Assembly: GCA_000824785.1 (NCBI GenBank)
Contig: CCNB01000007.1
Location: 228,183 to 292,182, forward strand
DNA length: 64,000 nt
Direction of reading: 5' to 3'
Origin: Mesorhizobium plurifarium
GTDB taxonomy: Bacteria; Pseudomonadota; Alphaproteobacteria; Rhizobiales; Rhizobiaceae
Position 1 is the first letter of the stretch. Every line of letters starts with the position of its first letter. The translations under genes were made by a program, and so were the position numbers. A model generated the notes under the pieces. The model saw only the letters and a program-made list of their open reading frames with translations, had not been told where the DNA came from and did no database searches. Below, piece after piece: positions 58,001 through 64,000 of the stretch.

Positions 58001-58875
58001 CAGGCATTTCCTCCCGTGTCCTGCTTGCGGGTCATCAGGCCGCGTGAGGGATCGTAGGCGATGATGGCTGCGGCCAGGAACAGCAGCGTGCATCCGGCGA
58101 CGACGCCCAGCGACACCCAATCGACCTGCCCGTAAAAGGCGAAGCGGATCAGTTCGACCGCATAGGTGAACGGATTGACGAGACAGATCTTGTAAAGGAG
58201 GGGGCTGGCCTCCTGGATGCGCCACAACGGATAGAGGGCCGGTGAGGCGAAATAGCCAGGGAATATGACGAAGTTCATGATGCCGGCGAAGTTTTCGAGC
58301 TGCTTGATCATGGAGGACAAAAGCATCCCGAGGGCGCAAAGCATCATGCCCGACAAAAACAGCGCCGGCAGCACGAACAGGTAGCCGAGGGGCGGCGCCT
58401 TGACGCCCCAGAACCACGCCACGATCAGGAAGGCGTAGACCTGCGCGATCGACACGGCGACGCCGGCAAGCATCTTCGACACCAACAGGAACCAGCGCGG
58501 AAACGGGCTGACGAGCAGGGTGCGCATATTGCCCATCTCGCGGTCGTAGACCATCGACAGCGAAGACTGCATGCCTGAGAACAGAAGGATCATGCCGCAC
58601 AGGCCGGGCGTGATGTAGACCTCGTAAAGGACGTAGGTCTTGTAGGGCGGGATGATCGAGACGCCGAGCACCTGGCGAAAGCCGGCGGCGAAGATGAACA
58701 GCCAGACGAGAGGCCTGACCAGCGAGGAGATGAAGCGCTCGCGTTGATGGAGGAAACGCAGGCACTCGCGGAGCACGACGCCCTTGAGGCAGATGAGATA
58801 GTGACGCAGGCCGAACGCGCCCGACCTCACCGGCGTGACAGAGGCGAGTTTTTGCGGCGTTGCGGACGTGCTCAT
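58000..58875 (-). CDS. lutF: ABC-2 type permease of the PQQ-associated/lut-like system
   Basis: 291 residues with about six membrane segments. RECLRFLHQRERFISSLVRPL, QSSLSMVYDREMGNMRTLLVSP and PLWRIQEASPLLYKICLVNPFTYAVE fit ABC-2 permeases and the subgroup placed with PQQ-dependent alcohol dehydrogenase systems. In Methylorubrum the equivalent protein LutF forms part of the lanthanide transporter LutAEF. The symbol is given by family and context, not by direct comparison. It overlaps both neighbours by ATGA. Confidence 0.83.
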   Translation of the reverse strand: MSTSATPQKLASVTPVRSGAFGLRHYLICLKGVVLRECLRFLHQRERFISSLVRPLVWLFIFAAGFRQVLGVSIIPPYKTYVLYEVYITPGLCGMILLFSGMQSSLSMVYDREMGNMRTLLVSPFPRWFLLVSKMLAGVAVSIAQVYAFLIVAWFWGVKAPPLGYLFVLPALFLSGMMLCALGMLLSSMIKQLENFAGIMNFVIFPGYFASPALYPLWRIQEASPLLYKICLVNPFTYAVELIRFAFYGQVDWVSLGVVAGCTLLFLAAAIIAYDPSRGLMTRKQDTGGNA

Positions 58876-59669
58876 GGCGAAATCTCCGCAATGCCGGCCG
58901 TCCCGCTGCGGTTGAGCTTCGAGAAGGCGTCGCGGATCGAACCGGTGCCGCTGGCCTGGATCAGATCGGACACCGTGCCGCTGGCGACGAGGTTGCCCTG
59001 GCGCAGCACGACGGCATGGTCGCCGTCCTCGACTTCGTCGATCAGGTGCGTGGCCCACAAAACGCCGATGCCCTCGGTGTGGACGAGCCTGCGGATGGTG
59101 GCCAGGATGCCGGCGCGCGACTGGATGTCGAGACCGACGGTCGCCTCGTCGAGCAGCAGCAGGGAGGGGCGATGGAGCAGCGCCCTGGCGATCTCGATCC
59201 GTCGCATCTGGCCGCCGGAGAGGGAGCGGGCCTTGTCGTGCTCACGGCCTTGCATGTCGACTGTTTCGAGCAGGGTGGCGATGCGCTGCCGGGCCTCGCG
59301 CCCGCCGATACCGTGCAGCGAGGCGTGGTAGGAGAGGTTCTGGTACACGCTGAGATCGAGGTCGAGCGTGCGTGCCTGAAACACGATGCCGACACATCTG
59401 AGCGCTTCGCCGGAAGCGCGGCGGATGTCATGGCCGAAGATGCGGATCGATCCGTGGCGGGTGTCGTAAAGGTGGCTGATCAGCGAGAACAAGGTTGTCT
59501 TGCCCGCTCCGTTGAGGCCGAGCAGAACGGTGAAAGTCGCCGGGGCGATCGAGAAGGACACGTTGTTCAGCGCCCGTTTGGAACCGTAGGAATGGCTGAC
59601 GCCGGCGACGTCGAGCGCCGCCACCTCATTTCCCGGCCCGCCTGTCCGCACATGCTGCACGCCGATCAC
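58872..59669 (-). CDS. lutE: ABC ATPase of the PQQ-associated/lut-like system
   Basis: 265 residues from a GTG with AGGACAGG upstream. Walker A GLNGAGKTT (near residue 52), Q-loop FQARTLDLDLSVYQN, signature LSGGQMRR, Walker B LLLDEATVGLD and switch His in ATHLIDEV. It should power the permease with which it overlaps. Family context matches LutE of the lanthanide uptake cluster; the symbol rests on that. Confidence 0.85.
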   Translation of the reverse strand: MIGVQHVRTGGPGNEVAALDVAGVSHSYGSKRALNNVSFSIAPATFTVLLGLNGAGKTTLFSLISHLYDTRHGSIRIFGHDIRRASGEALRCVGIVFQARTLDLDLSVYQNLSYHASLHGIGGREARQRIATLLETVDMQGREHDKARSLSGGQMRRIEIARALLHRPSLLLLDEATVGLDIQSRAGILATIRRLVHTEGIGVLWATHLIDEVEDGDHAVVLRQGNLVASGTVSDLIQASGTGSIRDAFSKLNRSGTAGIAEISP

Positions 59670-59712
59670 CCTGTCCTCATATGCGCACCGTTCTCATTCG
59701 CCCGTTCTCGTG

Positions 59713-59740
59713 TGCCAGGTCTCATTTGCCAGGTCTCATT
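59713..59740. repeat. 14-base tandem duplication over the stop of the small exported protein
   Basis: TGCCAGGTCTCATT occurs at 59713-59726 and again directly at 59727-59740; the second copy contains the stop codon of the gene at 59736 (TCA on the plus strand). The preceding bases hold related TTCTCATTC and TTCTCGTG segments. Confidence 0.85.
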
Positions 59741-60179
59741 TGATCGTGATCTTTCCCTTGAGGCCCTTGTCGGCAAGGTCGGGGACGGACCAGCTGTACT
59801 CGCCCGGGCGCACGGTGTGGAACTGGACCAATATGGTTCCCGCATCGTCGAATTCGAGCCAGGCCGGCGCGCCGGCCATATGCACTTCGAGATCGTTTAT
59901 GACGATCTGGTCGATCCAGACATTGCGCCACAAGTCGGTCATGAACTTGTATTCGAAGCCGCCGTGAGATGTGATCTTCCAGCGATAGCCCTGGCCGGCG
60001 ATCAGCTCGAAATCCGTGCGGTTGACGTCATAGCTGGATTTGTCCGAGCCCAGGACCAACTCGGGGAGGGTCTTGCTGGATCGCGTCACCTTCGGCGTAT
60101 CGTCGTCGGCGCTGGCCGCGAGCGGAGCAACCGCCAGTCCGACCAGGACGGCGAAGGCAATGGTGCGGTTGATCGTCAT
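59736..60179 (-). CDS. small exported cupredoxin-like protein of the lut-like cluster
   Basis: 147 residues with a signal peptide (cleavage after ASA near residue 24). ELIAGQGYRWKITSHGG, LEVHMAGAPAWLEFDDAGT and VRPGEYSWSVPDLADKGLKGKITIK (quoted in parts) resemble a cupredoxin beta-sandwich with its final strands, but the usual Cys-His-Met copper ligands are not in place. It may be a scaffold or metal-binding protein with acidic ligands. It lies between the beta-propeller and the ATPase genes. Function unknown. Confidence 0.72.
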   Translation of the reverse strand: MTINRTIAFAVLVGLAVAPLAASADDDTPKVTRSSKTLPELVLGSDKSSYDVNRTDFELIAGQGYRWKITSHGGFEYKFMTDLWRNVWIDQIVINDLEVHMAGAPAWLEFDDAGTILVQFHTVRPGEYSWSVPDLADKGLKGKITIK

Positions 60180-60211
60180 GAAATGAACCTCCCGGCTTGC
60201 TTGGGGCATCG

Positions 60212-61183
60212 CTAGTTGGGCGATATGGCCACGCCCCATGGCTGCTGGCCGACGGTGAGCGACTGGACCGGTTCATCGGTCGCCGTATCGATGAAGGTGA
60301 TGTCGTTCGAGTTGCCGTTCGTGGTGATCAGCGTCTTCTGGTCGGGGGTGAAGGCCAGATGCCAGACGCGCTGCCCGACGAGGATGTATTTTTCCACTTC
60401 GTAGGTTTCGGTGTTGATCACCGCGACATGGTTTGCCGGGCCGAGCGCGACATAGGCCTTCTTGCCGTCAGCAGTTATGGCGATGCCGACGGGTTGGATG
60501 GTCTCGGCCCGCAATCCGTTGATCGCGAACTGGATCTTCTTCACCACCTGGCGCTTGGCGTTGTCGATGACGCTGACCGTGCCACCGACCTCGGCGCTGA
60601 CCCAAACCTGGGAGCCGTCGGGCTTGAATTCGGCGAAGCGCGGACGCGTATCGACCAATACGTTATCGGTCACATCATGGCTTCGCGTGTCGATGAAATG
60701 CGCCATGCTGGTGGTTTCGGAGGTGTTGACCATGGTCTTGCCGTCGGGGCTGACGCCCATGCCTTCCGGCTCGACGCCGACCGGGATCTCCGAGAGCACC
60801 GCCTTGCTCGCGACATCGACGACGGTGACCAGATTGTCGTCCTCGTTGGCGATATAGAGCGTCTTGCCGTCAGGCGAGAGCACGAACAATTCAGGATCGG
60901 GCCCGGAGGGCAGATCGCCAACGACGTCAAGGCTGGACGTATCGATGATCTGGACCGTGTCGTCGTCGCTGGCGCACAGATAGACGAACTTGCCGTCGGG
61001 CGAAATCGTGATGCCGCGCGGCCTCTGCCCGACATCGACGGTCTTGATCACCTTCATCGTCGCCGTGTCGACGACGGTCATGGTGTTGTCCTTCTCGTTG
61101 GAGACATAGGCCGTATAGGCCGATGCCGGACCCGCCATGAGGCAGGTCGCGAGAAAGGCGAGTGCACAAGCTCGTCCCTGCAC
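60212..61183 (-). CDS. exported YVTN beta-propeller protein of the lut-like cluster
   Basis: 323 residues from a GTG with GGGAGG upstream; signal peptide ends near residue 22 (ASA). About seven blade repeats follow, each with a SPDGK-type turn (ITISPDGKFVY, VLSPDGKTLY, GVSPDGKTM, EFKPDGSQVW, ITADGKKAY, FTPDQKTL). The family is the beta-propeller protein linked to PQQ-dependent catabolism; the lut cluster of Methylorubrum has one too. A periplasmic binding or assembly role is likely; ligand not shown by sequence. Confidence 0.85.
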   Translation of the reverse strand: MQGRACALAFLATCLMAGPASAYTAYVSNEKDNTMTVVDTATMKVIKTVDVGQRPRGITISPDGKFVYLCASDDDTVQIIDTSSLDVVGDLPSGPDPELFVLSPDGKTLYIANEDDNLVTVVDVASKAVLSEIPVGVEPEGMGVSPDGKTMVNTSETTSMAHFIDTRSHDVTDNVLVDTRPRFAEFKPDGSQVWVSAEVGGTVSVIDNAKRQVVKKIQFAINGLRAETIQPVGIAITADGKKAYVALGPANHVAVINTETYEVEKYILVGQRVWHLAFTPDQKTLITTNGNSNDITFIDTATDEPVQSLTVGQQPWGVAISPN

Positions 61184-61205
61184 CGATTTTCCTCCCGATT
61201 GCTTT

Positions 61206-62462
61206 CTACTTAAGGACGCATTTGGTCTCCGGCTGATCGACGCCGAGCGTGTCGAGCTCGGAAACCTGGTGGAGATAGCCCTCCTGCGGCGAGGTCGAGA
61301 CGACCGACTTGGTGTCGCTGAGCAGGATCGGCTGGCGCAGCTGAAGGTTCCATCTGCGGAAGGTCAGCTTCTGGCCCTTGAAGGCGGCGACCGAGAAATC
61401 GTCGGAGCGGATGTAGTCGCTGACCTTTTTCGGATCGTCACCATTGGTGCGCGTGGTGGCTTCGCCGACGGCCCGCACGGCCGTCCAGGCTGACATGTCC
61501 TTGGAGAGCATCCGCCGGCCGGTCGTCCTCAGGAACCGGCTTTGCATCTGGATGCCGCCCCACTGCTCGCTCGCGGGGTGCCATGACGACGCGACAAGCC
61601 CGGCCGTGCCCGCGACCGGCCGCGGCGTCCAGGTGCGGTAGGGCACATAGGTTCCGAAGACCTCGCTCTCGTCGGCGACCAGCACCACGTCGTGCTCCGG
61701 CAGGTCCTGCGTGAACACGGAGATCTGCTGCTGGATCTGCGTGGCGCCGGTGTCGGTGCGCCTGGCGGTGCCGCTGTCCTTGAACTCCTTCTCCGCCACG
61801 ATCTGGCCGCCGAAACGGGCAGCCGCGCGGCGCAGCGCATCGGCGTAGAGATGGTCCTGCTCATGCGAACCGTAGAGCAGCACCCAGTTCGGCCATTTCT
61901 TCACCATGAGATACTGCGCCAGCGCGTCGGCCAGCATGCTGCGTGTCGGTGCGATGTGGAAGACGTTTATGCGGCAGTTCTCCTCGCGCAGGCTGTCGTC
62001 GGTGGCGCCGATGTTGAAGATGAGCACGCCCTTGTCGCGCGCGATGTCGGCGATGGACAGCAATTGCCTGGCCGAGAGGTCCGCGACCACATAGCGGTCG
62101 CCTTTGGCGATCAGGTCGTCGAATGCCTGAACCGCATCGGAGTCAGGTTTTATTTCGGTGATGTCGAGACCGAATTTCTGGCCAAGGAACGTTCCTGTCG
62201 TGTTGTTGTCGCCGATCGCGACCTTGGCGCCGGCAACGCCCTCGTCCCTTGGCGGTAGGTCGAGCAGGGAAAGCGTCAGCTGCGGCGCGTACGCCCGCAA
62301 ATAGCCTATCTTGATTTCGGTGATCTTCTTTTCAGGCTTGGCCGCTGCAGCCGGTTGCTTGCTCGCAGATTCCTGGGCCGCCGCACCGGAAAAATTGGCG
62401 GCCAGGAAAAGAAAGCACAAAAAAGTCGTGAGAGTGCTCGGCACCGCGCCCATCGATAACAT
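61206..62462 (-). CDS. lutA: ABC substrate-binding protein of the PQQ-associated/lut-like system
   Basis: 418 residues. Signal peptide: VPSTLTTFLCFLFLAANF, cleavage after AAA near residue 29. The mature protein has a type I periplasmic binding fold (IKIGYLRAYAPQLTLSLLDLP, VVADLSARQLLSIADIARDKG, LYGSHEQDHLYADALRRAAARFGG). This matches the binding component found with PQQ-dependent alcohol dehydrogenase ABC systems and, by position, LutA of the lanthanide uptake cluster. ATG at 62462 is used; 62453 is an alternative. It is the first gene of the six-gene cluster. Confidence 0.85.
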   Translation of the reverse strand: MLSMGAVPSTLTTFLCFLFLAANFSGAAAQESASKQPAAAAKPEKKITEIKIGYLRAYAPQLTLSLLDLPPRDEGVAGAKVAIGDNNTTGTFLGQKFGLDITEIKPDSDAVQAFDDLIAKGDRYVVADLSARQLLSIADIARDKGVLIFNIGATDDSLREENCRINVFHIAPTRSMLADALAQYLMVKKWPNWVLLYGSHEQDHLYADALRRAAARFGGQIVAEKEFKDSGTARRTDTGATQIQQQISVFTQDLPEHDVVLVADESEVFGTYVPYRTWTPRPVAGTAGLVASSWHPASEQWGGIQMQSRFLRTTGRRMLSKDMSAWTAVRAVGEATTRTNGDDPKKVSDYIRSDDFSVAAFKGQKLTFRRWNLQLRQPILLSDTKSVVSTSPQEGYLHQVSELDTLGVDQPETKCVLK

Positions 62463-62773
62463 TACCCACTCTCGTGCCGGGTCCAATCCTATCGGACCGG
62501 CGCCAAGCCAAGGTGCCCACTGAGACGTTAGCGGAAGCGTTGGATTTATCAAACCTTGTAAGCTGGCCTGCCACTTCTGCTTTAGTCCTATTCGCCACCG
62601 GCAAGAGGCTGGCGAGCAGGCCGATGGGGGGACCTTGGTAGAATAGACTTATGAGGGAGACCGTTCGATTATTGCGACCTCACTACGGCTTGGAAACGGT
62701 ATTTTTGTTGCGAGGCGGACCTCAGGTTCCGCCGGAACGTGAAGTTTTTCGACTGCCTTGGGAGGAGTGCCTC
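62463..62773. promoter_or_regulatory. divergent control region between lutA-like gene and formaldehyde dehydrogenase
   Basis: A 311-base gap without a gene I can support. It holds a short hairpin GTTCC/GGAAC at 62726-62738 and, just before the ATG, GGGAGGAG as ribosome site. I see no clear promoter hexamers. Confidence 0.4.
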
Positions 62774-63901
62774 ATGAAAACGCGTGCCGCCGTAGCCGTT
62801 GCCGCCGGAAAGCCGCTGGAGATCATGGAGGTCGACCTCGAAGGTCCCCGCGAGGGCGAGGTGCTGGTCGAGGTGAAGGCGACCGGCATCTGCCACACCG
62901 ACGAGTTCACGCTCTCGGGCGCCGATCCGGAAGGCATTTTTCCGGCCATCCTCGGCCATGAGGGCGCCGGCATCGTCGTCGATGTCGGTAAGGGCGTCAC
63001 CTCGGTCAAGAAGGGCGACCATGTCATCCCGCTCTACACGCCCGAATGTCGGCAGTGCCCGTCATGCCTGTCGAGGAAGACCAATCTGTGCACCGCCATC
63101 CGCGCCACGCAGGGGCAAGGCCTGATGCCGGACGGCACCTCGCGCTTCTCGATCAATGGCGAGAAGCTCTTTCATTACATGGGCTGCTCGACCTTCTCCA
63201 ACTTCACCGTGCTGCCCGAGATCGCGGTGGCCAAGGTCAATCCGGACGCCCCCTTCGACAAGATTTGCTACATCGGCTGCGGCGTCACCACCGGCATCGG
63301 CGCCGTGATCAACACAGCCAAGGTGGAGCAGGGCGCCACGGCTGTGGTCTTCGGCCTCGGCGGCATTGGCCTCAACGTCATCCAGGGTCTTCGCCTTGCC
63401 GGCGCCGATATGATCATCGGCGTCGATTTGAACAACGACAAGAAGGCCTGGGGCGAGAAGTTCGGCATGACGCATTTCGTCAATCCGAAGGAGATCGACG
63501 GCGACATCGTGCCTTATCTGGTCAACATGACCAAGCGCGGCGCCGACCAGATCGGCGGCGCCGACTACACCTTCGACTGCACCGGCAACACCAAGGTGAT
63601 GCGCCAGGCGCTGGAGGCCTCGCATCGCGGCTGGGGCAAGTCGGTCATCATCGGCGTTGCCGGCGCCGGCCAGGAGATTTCGACCAGGCCGTTCCAGCTG
63701 GTCACCGGGCGCACCTGGATGGGCACCGCCTTCGGCGGCGCGCGCGGCCGCACCGACGTGCCGAGGATCGTCGACTGGTACATGGAAAAGAAGATTGAGA
63801 TCGATCCGATGATCACCCACACGCTGAAGCTCGAGGACATCAACAAGGGTTTCGACCTCATGCATGAGGGCAAGTCGATCCGCAGCGTCGTGGTTTACTG
63901 A
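62774..63901 (+). CDS. frmA: S-(hydroxymethyl)glutathione dehydrogenase (class III alcohol dehydrogenase)
   Basis: 375 residues. Catalytic zinc ligands C40 (GICHTD) and H62/E63 (GHEGAG), structural zinc cysteines C92, C95, C98 and C106 ([11 protein letters not shown]), and the NAD motif GLGGIG. It oxidises the glutathione-formaldehyde adduct to S-formylglutathione in the cytoplasm, removing formaldehyde produced from methanol by XoxF. The ATG at 62774 has GGGAGGAG upstream. gfa follows on the same strand. Confidence 0.96.
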   Translation: MKTRAAVAVAAGKPLEIMEVDLEGPREGEVLVEVKATGICHTDEFTLSGADPEGIFPAILGHEGAGIVVDVGKGVTSVKKGDHVIPLYTPECRQCPSCLSRKTNLCTAIRATQGQGLMPDGTSRFSINGEKLFHYMGCSTFSNFTVLPEIAVAKVNPDAPFDKICYIGCGVTTGIGAVINTAKVEQGATAVVFGLGGIGLNVIQGLRLAGADMIIGVDLNNDKKAWGEKFGMTHFVNPKEIDGDIVPYLVNMTKRGADQIGGADYTFDCTGNTKVMRQALEASHRGWGKSVIIGVAGAGQEISTRPFQLVTGRTWMGTAFGGARGRTDVPRIVDWYMEKKIEIDPMITHTLKLEDINKGFDLMHEGKSIRSVVVY

Positions 63902-63968
63902 GGAAAGCCACCAGGCCGCAGGCCGGAAAGCCCGCGACCTCTGTGGTCAAACATGGGAGGAAGTTGGA

Positions 63969-64000
63969 ATGGCCGAGAAACTGCATCACTCGATCGACAA
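63969..64000 (+). CDS. gfa: S-(hydroxymethyl)glutathione synthase Gfa, 5' end
   Basis: Only the first ten codons are in the window (MAEKLHHSID), with GGGAGGA upstream. The start matches Gfa, which speeds the joining of formaldehyde to glutathione and whose gene usually stands beside the glutathione-dependent formaldehyde dehydrogenase. The gene continues past the right edge. Confidence 0.75.
   Translation, partial: MAEKLHHSID

Noticed and set aside
62651..62773. A 41-residue N-terminal extension of the formaldehyde dehydrogenase
   Set aside because: The ATG at 62774 has GGGAGGAG upstream and gives the standard 375-residue protein.

Overview
The window comes from a GC-rich alphaproteobacterium of the order Rhizobiales, most likely Mesorhizobium or a close Phyllobacteriaceae relative. 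This rests on the gene content: xoxFGJ-pqqABCDE beside a cbbFPTALSX operon with divergent cbbR, an arrangement I recall from rhizobial megaplasmids such as the Sinorhizobium meliloti pSymB. It also rests on dense ATGA-coupled operons of sugar ABC transporters and a rhizobial-style intergenic palindrome at 24130-24229. I found no rRNA, tRNA, CRISPR, prophage or insertion sequence. Genes fill almost all of the window; the only gene-free stretches over 300 bases are 41318-42015 and 62463-62773.

Part 1 (1-16115) is a catabolic locus of unknown substrate. It holds the 3' end of an SDR gene, a minus-strand group (GntR/FCD regulator, LhgO-like FAD oxidoreductase, fused E1 alpha/beta dehydrogenase) and divergent plus-strand genes (class III aminotransferase, TorT-like binding protein, tandem ABC ATPase, two permeases, hydantoinase/oxoprolinase subunits HyuA and HyuB). 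A drug/metabolite transporter gene broken by an in-frame TAG ends the part. Short sequences recur in its promoters: ATTGGATAC boxes, and TATAAGATATA next to TTGACA.

Part 2 (16148-34268) is sugar or sugar-acid catabolism. A minus-strand FadR-type regulator, SDR, UxuA-like protein and RraA-like protein face a plus-strand run: UxuA mannonate dehydratase, a solute-binding-like protein with no signal peptide, an IclR regulator, a second RbsB-type ABC system with two permeases, then SDR, CaiB/BaiF CoA-transferase, enoyl-CoA hydratase, aldose epimerase, fused family I CoA-transferase and SMP-30 lactonase. The mixture of sugar enzymes with CoA-thioester enzymes suggests a sugar-acid pathway through CoA esters that I cannot match to a described one.

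Part 3 (34283-64000) is a one-carbon autotrophy island. Lanthanide-type methanol dehydrogenase XoxF (with the Asp-Tyr-Asp signature), its cytochrome XoxG and XoxJ are followed by pqqABCDE. Next come a small exported Cys-rich protein, an SsuABC-like transporter, a small Cys protein, a cytochrome c, the Calvin cycle operon (cbbF-P-T-A-L-S-X-E, a thioredoxin-fold gene, cbbZ) with divergent cbbR, a lut-like ABC cluster (binding protein, beta-propeller, small exported protein, ATPase, permease, exported protein), and finally glutathione-dependent formaldehyde dehydrogenase and the start of gfa. Together these would oxidise methanol to formaldehyde in the periplasm, convert formaldehyde through glutathione adducts (formyl-glutathione hydrolase and formate dehydrogenase lie outside the window) and fix the CO2 with a red-type form I RuBisCO.
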